DNA of 64,000 nt from Pseudomonas sp. (GTDB lineage: Bacteria > Pseudomonadota > Gammaproteobacteria > Pseudomonadales > Pseudomonadaceae). Below are positions 13,435 through 21,725 of this stretch, piece after piece. Made by a program: the position numbers and the translations under genes. How positions within the stretch are numbered: position 1 is the first letter of the stretch; each line of letters starts with the position of its first letter. Location of the stretch: contig NZ_JAGIBG010000005.1 of the NCBI RefSeq assembly GCF_017744435.1, positions 62,001 to 126,000 on the forward strand. The letters run 5' to 3'. Under the pieces are notes generated by a model. It did not search any database. It had not been told where the DNA came from and worked only from the letters and a program-made list of their open reading frames with translations.

Positions 13435-15270
<1,836 letters not shown>

Positions 15271-15289
15271 GCGCTTGTTCTTCGGAAAA

Positions 15290-15295
15290 GCGAAA
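15290..15295. repeat. Direct repeat GCGAAA, left target-site duplication candidate
   Basis: GCGAAA lies directly before the left terminal repeat, 20-25 bp after the glmS stop, and is repeated at 21726-21731 directly after the right terminal repeat. Tn7 makes a 5-bp duplication. Six bases match here, so the exact boundary is ambiguous by one base. Confidence 0.75.
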
Positions 15296-15340
15296 TGGTT
15301 TTAGAGAATTAAAGCTGTCGCACCGCAATAAAAACTGTCG
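15296..15340 (+). repeat. Glmward (R-type) end of the Tn7-like element
   Basis: The 26-bp terminal inverted repeat begins TGGTTTTAGAGAATTAAAGC (15296-15321). A second box, AATAAAAACTGTCG (15327-15340), is the inverse of CGACAGTTTTTATT. The two adjacent boxes look like closely packed transposase-binding sites. The 26-bp repeat is identical to 21732-21757. Confidence 0.75.
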
Positions 15341-15348
15341 TGTACGGA

Positions 15349-15373
15349 GGGAGCCTTAACCGGCTCCCTTTTT
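15349..15373 (+). terminator. Terminator after glmS
   Basis: GGGAGCC (15349-15355), loop TTAACC, GGCTCCC (15362-15368), then five T. It sits inside the element boundary but can end glmS transcription and so shield the cargo. A copy without the T-run is at 21782-21806. Confidence 0.8.
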
Positions 15374-15564
15374 CGTTGCGCTCACCGCAAGCCAGTGTCG
15401 ACGCTCATCCATGGCTCTCCAAATCCATCCCGATGAATCGCTCGCCTAGTACGTCAGGCGTAACGTGCTGGAAAACGCACCCCAGGTACTCAGTGTGAAG
15501 CGGGCATTGTTGCGCCTGGTTGCCGCTGGGCGGCCCCTGCTTGACATCATCGTCATTTCTGACG
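15374..15564. other. Gap between transposon end and first cargo gene
   Basis: I see no convincing gene here. A minus-strand frame ending in QHVTPDVLGERFIGMDLESHG is open across part of it but has no good start or ribosome site. At the right edge CATCGTCA (15548-15555) and TGACGATG (15560-15567) form an 8-bp hairpin that includes the methylase ATG. TTGACA at 15541 may be a -35 element. Confidence 0.4.
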
Positions 15565-16254
15565 ATGCTTGGACTCATGAGATATCCAGGCGGAAAAGGC
15601 AAGTGCTACCAGCGCTTGATCAACCTGATGCCACCGCATCAGACCTACATCGAATCCCACCTTGGTGGGGGCGCTGTCATGCGCAACAAGAAAGCCGCGC
15701 AGCGCAACATCGGATTGGACCTGGACGACAAAGTCATTGCGCTTTGGCACGCACAGCATCCAGGCATTTGCGAGCTTCACCAAGTCGATGCGATCGCTTT
15801 CCTGGAAGGGTATGCGTTCGAGGGTCATGAACTGGTCTATGCCGACCCGCCCTATGTCCCTGAGACGCGCCGCCGAGCCAAGGTCTATCGCTGCGACTAC
15901 TCGGAAGATGATCACCTGCGTCTGCTGCGGTGCTTGGCCGCGCTACCTTGCAAAGTGATGCTTTCGGGCTATGACTGTGATCTCTACAACCGTGAGCTCG
16001 TTGGATGGCGCAAGGTGACTTTCCCGGCCAAGACCCATGTGGAGGTGCGTGAAGAAACGGTATGGATGAACTTCGATCCTCCCGACTGTTTGCACGACGG
16101 CCGCTATATGGGCCAGACATTCCGGGACCGCCAAACCATTCAGCGTCGCCAAACCAGACTCCGCAGCCGCATCGAGAGCCTGGACCCAATTGAGCGGCAC
16201 GAGCTACTGCAATGGATGCAGGAACACTACGGCAGTGCCGAGGAGGTCGCCTAA
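15565..16254 (+). CDS. D12-class (Dam-like) adenine-specific DNA methyltransferase
   Basis: This 229-aa protein is in the Dam/MboIIA-type N6-adenine methylase family. SAM-binding motif X is MRYPGGKGK (residues 5-13) and motif I is the YIESHLGGGAVMRNK region (28-42). An acidic LDLDD lies at 51-55 and the catalytic motif IV DPPY at 94-97. It is slightly shorter than Dam (about 270-280 aa). The start could be ATG 15565 or ATG 15577; both lie in or just after a hairpin and neither has a strong ribosome site. The stop overlaps the next gene by one base (TAATG). Target sequence cannot be read from the protein. No restriction endonuclease is visible beside it, so an orphan or protective methylase is likely. 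Confidence 0.85.
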   Translation: MLGLMRYPGGKGKCYQRLINLMPPHQTYIESHLGGGAVMRNKKAAQRNIGLDLDDKVIALWHAQHPGICELHQVDAIAFLEGYAFEGHELVYADPPYVPETRRRAKVYRCDYSEDDHLRLLRCLAALPCKVMLSGYDCDLYNRELVGWRKVTFPAKTHVEVREETVWMNFDPPDCLHDGRYMGQTFRDRQTIQRRQTRLRSRIESLDPIERHELLQWMQEHYGSAEEVA

Positions 16255-17087
16255 TGCAACTGGGCGCAATTTGCTTGGACCAAGTGGTCTTCAATGTCGA
16301 ACTTCCCAAGGCGGACGCCGAGGTCATACCCGGCGTGCCGTGGGGACCTGTGGAGGCTTTCCCGTCACCGGCTTACTGGGCTTATCAGGTTTATGCCCGT
16401 CGGTTGATCGGTGATCGAGTCAATTACAAGCTTGGCGCGACCTTGAAAGAAGAAGTCGGTGCCTGCTTGCTGGGTGGGCACGGTATCCCAGCCAGTGTTG
16501 GCCTGGCTGCGTTTCATCACCTCAAGGAGCACGGTGCTTTCGGTGACCAGCCTCCATGCGAGGAAACGTTGCTTGAGTGGCTTAGGGAGCCGCTGACTGT
16601 TGAGGACCGCCAAGTGCGGTACCGTTTTGCCAAGCAGAAAGCCCGTTACTTGAGCGCGGCGCTGCAGAAGCTTTCCGTCGAGCGCGCACCGCTCGAGTCG
16701 GGAAGAGCTTTACGAGACTGGCTGCTAGACGTTCCAGGCATTGGTTATAAGACGGCCTCGTGGGTCGCGCGCAACTGGCTGGATGCAGATGATGTGGCCA
16801 TTCTCGACATCCATATCCTGCGAGCTGGCTTGTTGGGCAAATTCTTCGATAGTCACCTGACCGTTGAACGTCACTACTTGGAGCTCGAAGATCAGTTCAT
16901 CCGCTTCAGCAAGGGGCTGGGTGTACGCGCCTCCGAACTGGATGCCCTGATGTGGCTGGAGATGATGGCTTCGCCGAGCACGGTGCACAGCATAATGGGC
17001 ATGGGACACCATGCGCCGACATCAGGCTCTCGTGGCCGTACCAAGAAGAGCAAGTCCAACCCCGGCCAGTTGGCCCTGATCAGCTAG
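16254..17087 (+). CDS. HhH-GPD DNA glycosylase, OGG-like
   Basis: This 277-aa protein has a helix-hairpin-helix motif LLDVPGIGYKTASWVARNW (residues 157-175) followed by ILDIHILRAG (about 183-192). Lys166 and Asp185 align with the catalytic Lys and Asp of 8-oxoguanine glycosylase/lyases, so it is probably a bifunctional base-excision enzyme on DNA, or a related nucleobase-releasing enzyme. ATG 16254 overlaps the methylase stop and has AGGAGG upstream, so the pair is translationally coupled. The C-terminus (HHAPTSGSRGRTKKSKSNPGQ) is basic and overlaps the opposing SagB-like gene by 66 bp. OGG-like proteins also occur in some CBASS operons, as I recall. Confidence 0.8.
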   Translation: MQLGAICLDQVVFNVELPKADAEVIPGVPWGPVEAFPSPAYWAYQVYARRLIGDRVNYKLGATLKEEVGACLLGGHGIPASVGLAAFHHLKEHGAFGDQPPCEETLLEWLREPLTVEDRQVRYRFAKQKARYLSAALQKLSVERAPLESGRALRDWLLDVPGIGYKTASWVARNWLDADDVAILDIHILRAGLLGKFFDSHLTVERHYLELEDQFIRFSKGLGVRASELDALMWLEMMASPSTVHSIMGMGHHAPTSGSRGRTKKSKSNPGQLALIS

Positions 17088-17702
17088 AGCCCTGGCCCAG
17101 GGATCCCCCGTGATGCCCAGCGGGCAGAAATGAAGTCCCTGGGCTGCCGCGGTGAGCGACATCACGCCGAGCAGCACACCGGCATCTCGCCATACCAGGC
17201 TGCAGCCGTTTTGGTATTTTCCCAGCGTCTTCCCAGGTTCGGCCAGGAGCAGCAAACGTGTGGCGTCGCCTCCGGTGAGGACCTCCAGGCTGAGCTTATA
17301 CAGGCCTCCGAGCACGACGTCGGCGTCCTTGAGTTCAGCCAGTCGGTGCTGGTCAGGTTGATACAACCACCAGCGCCTATCCGCAGGTCGGCTCACCACG
17401 ACATGAACGGGGTGCGTCGCGCCGGCGGAAGGTGCTGCACGGTGCTCAAGGTCAAAGCCAAGATGCGACGCGGCAGAGCCGCGGGTTCTGCAGGTGGACC
17501 AGAGAAAAGCGCCGAGTTGTTCATCGTCAACCACCCCGAAGGTCCGGTGAGTGGCGCGTGTATCGAGGACTTCGCCGAAAGGGCGGTCCAGGGCCTGTGT
17601 CGGCGTCGGCAACTGATGAACTTCCCCGACTCTCCAGTCGATCGGCGTGTATCGCTCGGGCGTTGAGCGAGGTACCGGATCACCGAGGTCGATCCAGGTC
17701 AT
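17022..17702 (-). CDS. SagB/nitroreductase-like flavin oxidoreductase
   Basis: This 226-aa protein has the layout of the SagB/ThcOx branch of the nitroreductase fold. It shows FGEVLDTRATHRTFG (about residues 42-56, FMN phosphate-binding type), PSAGATHPVHV (91-101, typically PSAGALYP), and WRDAGVLLGVMSLTAAAQGL (171-190). These families oxidise or reduce heterocycles with FMN. I chose ATG 17702 because GAGGTGGGG precedes it; the frame is open further upstream inside the queC-like gene. It overlaps that gene by 23 bp and is the last gene of the minus-strand operon. The substrate is unknown. Confidence 0.7.
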   Translation of the reverse strand: MTWIDLGDPVPRSTPERYTPIDWRVGEVHQLPTPTQALDRPFGEVLDTRATHRTFGVVDDEQLGAFLWSTCRTRGSAASHLGFDLEHRAAPSAGATHPVHVVVSRPADRRWWLYQPDQHRLAELKDADVVLGGLYKLSLEVLTGGDATRLLLLAEPGKTLGKYQNGCSLVWRDAGVLLGVMSLTAAAQGLHFCPLGITGDPWARALADQGQLAGVGLALLGTATRA

Positions 17703-18285
17703 ACCCCACCTCACGGAACACTTCCATATACTTGTTGCAGCCTCGACAATCGCCGCACGCAACGTGGGATTTGTGACAGCTGTGAGCCCACGCCAAGAGG
17801 CTGGCAGGGATTCCTGATTTACGGACGAGCTCGGCGGTCGTAAGGCCGATTGCAGGCGCTTGGACCTCCATACCGCCCTCTTGCAGAGAGAGCAGTTTGC
17901 TGATGGCCGACATGAAGTCGGGGGAGCCGTCGCGGTGGAATCCATCAGATTTTACGGTACCCAACCACAGGTGCGTCACGCCATGACTAATCGCCTTCAT
18001 TGCCGCGAGCGTCACCAGCAGTTGGTTCCTGTAGGGCCACCAGTCTGACGCTGGGGCCAGACTGTCGGCGGCGTTGCCAGCCATGTCGCCTGATCCGAGT
18101 GAACTGCAGTCGATGCGGATAACATGGTGAGTGATCTCCAGCTGTTGGCAGACTGTGCTCGATGCCTCGATCTCGGCTTGCGCTGCGAGCTGGCCATAGT
18201 CCAGGGTGAACGCGATGTCGGGACGTTTCCACCAGGCAAGCGCCACGGAGTCCATGCCACCAGAGAGCAACAATCCTGTTTTCAT
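17680..18285 (-). CDS. QueC-like 7-cyano-7-deazaguanine synthase family protein
   Basis: This 201-aa PP-loop ATP pyrophosphatase has SGGMDS at residues 8-13 and the four zinc cysteines of QueC at 170, 177, 180 and 183 (CHKSHVACGDCRGC). Between them lie QueC-like blocks: DWWPYRNQLLVTLAAM, where QueC usually has PGRN, and VQAPAIGLTTAELVRKSGIP. Canonical QueC (about 220-230 aa) converts 7-carboxy-7-deazaguanine, ATP and ammonia to preQ0. The start overlaps the preceding stop as ATGA, giving tight coupling. Its place in a mobile element, away from other queuosine genes, and the altered PGRN motif suggest a specialised paralogue. Confidence 0.8.
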   Translation of the reverse strand: MKTGLLLSGGMDSVALAWWKRPDIAFTLDYGQLAAQAEIEASSTVCQQLEITHHVIRIDCSSLGSGDMAGNAADSLAPASDWWPYRNQLLVTLAAMKAISHGVTHLWLGTVKSDGFHRDGSPDFMSAISKLLSLQEGGMEVQAPAIGLTTAELVRKSGIPASLLAWAHSCHKSHVACGDCRGCNKYMEVFREVGYDLDRPR

Positions 18286-19493
18286 AGCACCACCGCTTCC
18301 CAAACCGTCTGATAGATCGCGGTCACATAGTCATCGGTGATGACACAGTCTGAGCCCTCCATCATTTTCTGATCCTGCTCTGACTCGTTCTCGGCGTAAA
18401 AGACCACGGGCTTATTCAGGGCGCGGGCATAGCCGATCTCGTAGATGGTGCCCGAGTCGAGCCCATCACCAATGGCGAACAGTGCATCGCATTGGTGGAT
18501 GCCTTCGAGGTCTTTCGCCACCACATCTTCAGCCGTGCCGAGGCCCACATCATGATAGGGAGAGAAAACATCCAGGCCCATGGCCAAGAGGTCGCGGCGA
18601 GCTTGGCCAACCATCCACAGTTCTGCGAGCGTAAAGAACGGCCCGGCGAGGTACACCTTCGGGACATAGCCATCCCGGTAGCGGGCCGAAGGTTGTAGTG
18701 GCTGCGGTTTAAAGTCGGCGAGCAAAGCCGGGGCGGGAAAGCCCTGGTTTTGGCAATAGAACGCAGTCGCTATGGAGGCGATCTCTGCAGCTTTATGGGC
18801 CGACAGGCCATTGTCCATCCACCCCAGCGCGAAATGTGCAGCGAAGGTGTCTCCCGAGCCAATCTTCCACACTTTTTCAGTACGGTAAGCGGGGACTGTG
18901 GAAAGAGTGCCGCGGTCATACACCAAGGCACCCAGCGGCCCCATCTTGATGACGACCACCTCGGCGTTTTCCTGTTTTGCTAAGGCAGTTGCAAGGTCTT
19001 CAGCCTTGAGGTGTGCGTAACCAGGTGCGAGCAGGTTCGCCTCATGACGATTCAAGACCAGAGCCAGGTGATTGGCGCGGGAGCCGTTGGCGGCAAAGGA
19101 CTCTGGCCCATCGGCATTCTGCGGGTCGAAAACGGCATAGTCGGCTTCGATGACCGCCGTTCCGTCGATCATGCCGAATCGCAGAACCTTGTCGGCGCTG
19201 ACATTCAGGTCCGATTGGCCGTGTACGCCCCGGCGGATGTCGGGCGTAGAGAGGCCATGGATGTACTCAAAAGTGACGCTGGCGGGTTCGGGTGTGGCTT
19301 TGAACTTGAAACCTTCAGCAGTCGCGCGAGCCTCGACAACGACATGGGTGTAATCGTCCATGCACGCGTGTAGCTCAGCCTGGCCGCCGAAGCGGGCGAT
19401 AGCGGCGGCTGCCCGGCCAGCAGACCCGTAAATATCGTCCCAAGCCGGACGCATGCACCTCTCCCGGTACACGCCACCAACGATGGTGATCAT
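18282..19493 (-). CDS. PfkB-family kinase fused to nucleoside 2-deoxyribosyltransferase
   Basis: This is a 403-aa two-domain protein. Residues 1-260 are a PfkB/ribokinase-like kinase with NRHEANLL (148-155) and the GSGD anion-hole/catalytic motif (212-215, KIGSGDTFAAHFALGW). Residues 278-403 are a nucleoside 2-deoxyribosyltransferase with YLAGPFF (281-287) and DSGTIYEIGYA (346-356), whose Glu352 fits the catalytic nucleophile. Together they could swap a base onto deoxyribose and phosphorylate the nucleoside, or act on nucleosides in reverse. ATG 19493 has AAGGAGAG upstream. It is the second gene of the operon and overlaps the queC-like gene by 4 bp. Confidence 0.85.
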   Translation of the reverse strand: MITIVGGVYRERCMRPAWDDIYGSAGRAAAAIARFGGQAELHACMDDYTHVVVEARATAEGFKFKATPEPASVTFEYIHGLSTPDIRRGVHGQSDLNVSADKVLRFGMIDGTAVIEADYAVFDPQNADGPESFAANGSRANHLALVLNRHEANLLAPGYAHLKAEDLATALAKQENAEVVVIKMGPLGALVYDRGTLSTVPAYRTEKVWKIGSGDTFAAHFALGWMDNGLSAHKAAEIASIATAFYCQNQGFPAPALLADFKPQPLQPSARYRDGYVPKVYLAGPFFTLAELWMVGQARRDLLAMGLDVFSPYHDVGLGTAEDVVAKDLEGIHQCDALFAIGDGLDSGTIYEIGYARALNKPVVFYAENESEQDQKMMEGSDCVITDDYVTAIYQTVWEAVVL

Positions 19494-19513
19494 GGAGCTC
19501 TCCTTGCTCTCGA

Positions 19514-19834
19514 TTAGACGTGGTAAATGCGCAGGCGAACCTGGCCGCCGCCGACGTGCAGAACTCTGGCTTTGTACATCTCGCCTTGGCCCATGCAATT
19601 GCGCAGTTGGGTGAGGTGCGGGTCGACAATGCTGCCGGCCTCCGCGCCGTTCCACAGGGCGATTACGATCTGCGGGTTATTGGCCTGGGCGAAGACGACG
19701 TCGAGGATGTCGTTCGGTTTCAACTGAGTGACCACCGCTGCTTTCGGCGAGGCCAGCTGGGTATCAAATTGGAGAGTGGTGCAGGAAGTGGTCGGGGTGG
19801 AAGGCCCCAGGTAGCTGACGCCAGAACCAGACAT
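19514..19834 (-). CDS. Small unknown protein, first gene of the QueC-like operon
   Basis: This is a 106-aa soluble-looking protein beginning MSGSGVSYLGPSTPTTSCTT and ending GGGQVRLRIYHV. I recognise no named domain. A start six bases upstream (MHM) is possible, but AAAGGAAA sits 8 bp before ATG 19834 and only 2 bp before the other, so 19834 is preferred. It is 20 bp upstream of the PfkB-NDT gene. A promoter-like pair (TTGACA, 17 bp, TTGAAT) lies just before it. The Ser/Gly-rich N-terminus beside a QueC-like enzyme is notable. Confidence 0.7.
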   Translation of the reverse strand: MSGSGVSYLGPSTPTTSCTTLQFDTQLASPKAAVVTQLKPNDILDVVFAQANNPQIVIALWNGAEAGSIVDPHLTQLRNCMGQGEMYKARVLHVGGGQVRLRIYHV

Positions 19835-19862
19835 GTGCATTTTCCTTTGCGTGCCAGATAGG

Positions 19863-19891
19863 ATTCAAAGCAATATCACATAACATGTCAA
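19863..19891 (-). promoter_or_regulatory. Candidate promoter of the minus-strand QueC-like operon
   Basis: On the minus strand, TTGACA (19891-19886) is followed by 17 bp and TTGAAT (19868-19863). This has a perfect -35, a 4/6 match to the -10 and ideal spacing. It would give a leader of roughly 20 nt before ATG 19834. Confidence 0.6.
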
Positions 19892-20218
19892 ATGGCCATA
19901 CATCGTATGTCCGATTGCGGTAGAGAACGTTATCTCGCACACGACCATGGCTGCCCAATTGTTCACTAAATTAGTCAGAAAAATCCAAAAAATGGTTTTC
20001 TCGCAACTGGCAATGCGAAACCTTAAAAATCTAGAGCTGGTCGCCCATACGATGAAAATTTCATAACTTGGCCTAACCCTGCTTTCGGATGGGAATTCCG
20101 ATAAGTGCCTGACATCTAACTCGAAGAAGTCAATATTATTCACGTCAATGACGACGCACTCCCACCCTTTAAGTACGGCTTTATGCTATCATTCGGCCGC
20201 CTAATGGGGAACGCGTAA
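19892..20218. other. AT-rich divergent intergenic region in the island
   Basis: This stretch lies between the minus-strand operon and the plus-strand two-TM gene. It is clearly AT-rich against the rest of the window, contains no convincing gene, and must hold the promoter for the two-TM gene. TATGCT (20182) or TATCAT (20187) are -10 candidates without a clear -35. Low GC points to foreign origin. Confidence 0.5.
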
Positions 20219-21238
20219 ATGATCAAAGATAAGTATCACTATCTGCTTGCTGTTCTTGTTGTTGTTTCTTTAGCTTTTTTCTTGGATTTGGTGTCCTCTA
20301 ATGTTGCAGTGGAATATAGCAATAAAGTTACATTAGATTCATCTGGTGAAAAATTAATTACGGTTCAAGCTTCCTTCCCACTGTGGTATCAAATTGTAGG
20401 GCTGGCTAAGAATTTTCTGTATGGTCTCGGAGCGGCAATTTTTATCACCGTGTTCATTGCGGATAGAATGCAAAAAGCTTTGCATGAAGAGAAGCAGCAA
20501 GAGCTGACAAAGCTAAACGAAGCTATCAGTGTGAACGTATTTGATAGCCTTTTCAAAACGATAATCCCGGACGCAATTTTCAAAATTATCAAGCAAGAAA
20601 TTATTGAGAACAAAGTTCTAAGGAAGGAAGCAAAATGGATTTATGACTTCACTGTGCGGGGTGAGGTAATAGTCTGCAGACAAACAACTCGATATGAGCT
20701 CCACAACTTAAGTCATCAAGAGGTCTCAAATCCGATAAGGTTGGATCTTGACGCGCTCGGAGGGGCCGCCTATAGCCTTGTATCTGCAGAATGTCACGGT
20801 CAATTTGGCGATGTTCTCGTGAAATATAATCCTGATGACGACAGCAAGCACATTAATCTCGATGTAGTGCGTGACGGTAATAAGCTTACCGTGTTGTATT
20901 CTGTTAAAATTCCAGCCAAGAGCTATGCAGAATATAATACTGTTTTCGAAAAACATTATAAGGGCGATATTACTGATGCTCAGGGTACGAAAGTACCTGT
21001 TGTGGGCGCTGATATCATCGTAAACTTTCCAGATGGCTATCATTTTGATATCAGCCCGCTGATGTCTACTACGCCACGCTTGATTTCTGAAAGTTCAATC
21101 CAGAAAATCTATCGCGTAGAAGGTGGCGTGCTGCCAAATCAAGGCTTTGTATTTTACTTAGTAAAGAAAAAAGAAGACGTCGATGTGGTTGTGGATGATC
21201 GTGAAGTAGTTATTTCACTTGAGATGCCGGAGGTTTGA
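20219..21238 (+). CDS. Unknown two-TM membrane protein, low GC
   Basis: This 339-aa protein has two predicted membrane helices: residues about 9-26 (LLAVLVVVSLAFFLDLV) and about 57-82 (YQIVGLAKNFLYGLGAAIFITVFIADRM). A short extracytoplasmic loop joins them. A charged coiled-coil-like stretch (QKALHEEKQQELTKLNEAI) and a large beta-rich cytoplasmic domain of about 220 residues follow. I do not recognise the family. The codon use is AT-rich, unlike the flanking genome, indicating recent acquisition. GGGGA precedes the ATG at proper spacing. In a defence context a two-TM protein could be a membrane effector, but nothing proves it. Confidence 0.7.
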   Translation: MIKDKYHYLLAVLVVVSLAFFLDLVSSNVAVEYSNKVTLDSSGEKLITVQASFPLWYQIVGLAKNFLYGLGAAIFITVFIADRMQKALHEEKQQELTKLNEAISVNVFDSLFKTIIPDAIFKIIKQEIIENKVLRKEAKWIYDFTVRGEVIVCRQTTRYELHNLSHQEVSNPIRLDLDALGGAAYSLVSAECHGQFGDVLVKYNPDDDSKHINLDVVRDGNKLTVLYSVKIPAKSYAEYNTVFEKHYKGDITDAQGTKVPVVGADIIVNFPDGYHFDISPLMSTTPRLISESSIQKIYRVEGGVLPNQGFVFYLVKKKEDVDVVVDDREVVISLEMPEV

Positions 21239-21261
21239 GTTGCCAGCGGAAGCTCCGGCAT
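21224..21261 (+). repeat. Inverted repeat spanning the stop of the two-TM gene
   Basis: ATGCCGGAG (21224-21232) and CTCCGGCAT (21253-21261) form a perfect 9-bp stem around a 20-nt loop containing the stop codon. It coincides with a sharp change from AT-rich to GC-rich sequence. It may be a weak terminator or a junction scar. Confidence 0.5.
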
Positions 21262-21490
21262 TTCCACTGGTGGTTACCGGGAGGTTCTCACCTCGCCGCG
21301 GGAGAGACTGACTCTGTTCAGGTGGGGGTTAAGGGAGCGTTACAGGCACGTGCTTAAGCGCATGCGTGGAATTGGCATTCAGCGCGTAGCTGTCTCGGTT
21401 TTCCGAGGGGACCAGCCGTACTGCAACGTGGCTTACCAGGTTATCCAGGGTGACCTTGGTCCCTTAGAGGTCAAATTCTTTGACAGTTAA
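21239..21490 (+). pseudogene. Orphan reading frame without start, possible gene remnant
   Basis: Directly after the TGA of the two-TM gene, and in the same frame, 83 codons stay open to a TAA. They encode a plausible-looking C-terminal segment (...RMRGIGIQRVAVSVFRGDQPYC... ending GPLEVKFFDS). No start codon with a ribosome site is visible; an internal ATG would give only 43 residues. GC is much higher than in the preceding gene, so I read it as the tail of another gene truncated by a rearrangement. Family unknown. Confidence 0.35.
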
Positions 21491-21587
21491 AGCCCGTGAT
21501 GCTGGATTCATCCAGCGGATTAGGACTGATCGATCAAGGCGGAAGCGCACTGCGTCGGGAGGCCTCCACGCCACGTCGAAGCTGGCT

Positions 21588-21725
21588 GCGACAGTTTTAA
21601 TTCTCTGGCGCAATCGTCTGGACTGTCATTTCGGATGGTTGCGACAGTTTTGCGTTTCCTCAAGCCGTGGTTGCAGACTGCGGGTTTTGTGCCCCTGCTG
21701 AGACAGTTTTAATTCTCTAAATCCA
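21588..21725 (-). repeat. Distal (L-type) end with three transposase-box repeats
   Basis: Three direct copies of a box occur at 21588-21608 (GCGACAGTTTTAATTCTCTG), 21641-21660 (GCGACAGTTTTGCGTTTCCT) and 21700-21725 (GAGACAGTTTTAATTCTCTA, then AATCCA). The spacing is 53 and 59 bp. The last is the terminal inverted repeat matching 15296-15321. Three well-separated sites over about 140 bp resemble the left end of Tn7. Confidence 0.75.

Larger units (their letters stand above)
15296..21725. mobile_element. Tn7-like element in attTn7, no tns genes seen (about 6.4 kb)
   Basis: The element begins 26 bp after the glmS stop, where Tn7 inserts. Its ends are 26-bp inverted repeats (15296-15321 and 21700-21725, 23 of 26 identical), flanked by GCGAAA on both sides. 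Boxes of the type GACAGTTTTAATTCTCT recur: two close together at the glmS end and three spaced by 53-59 bp at the far end. This resembles the compact right end and spaced left end of Tn7, with the right end facing glmS. No TnsA-E or TniQ gene is recognisable, so the element is non-autonomous or decayed. The cargo comprises a methylase, a glycosylase, a four-gene minus-strand operon and a two-TM protein. Confidence 0.8.

Noticed and set aside
15374-15564. Minus-strand frame between the glmS terminator and the methylase as a gene or a tns remnant
   Set aside because: No start with a ribosome site, no recognisable motif, and it runs into the methylase on the other strand.
17680-18285. Calling the QueC-like gene the housekeeping queC of queuosine synthesis
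   Set aside because: It is in a mobile element without queD/queE/folE partners, is shorter than usual and has PYRN where QueC has PGRN; a specialised paralogue is more likely.
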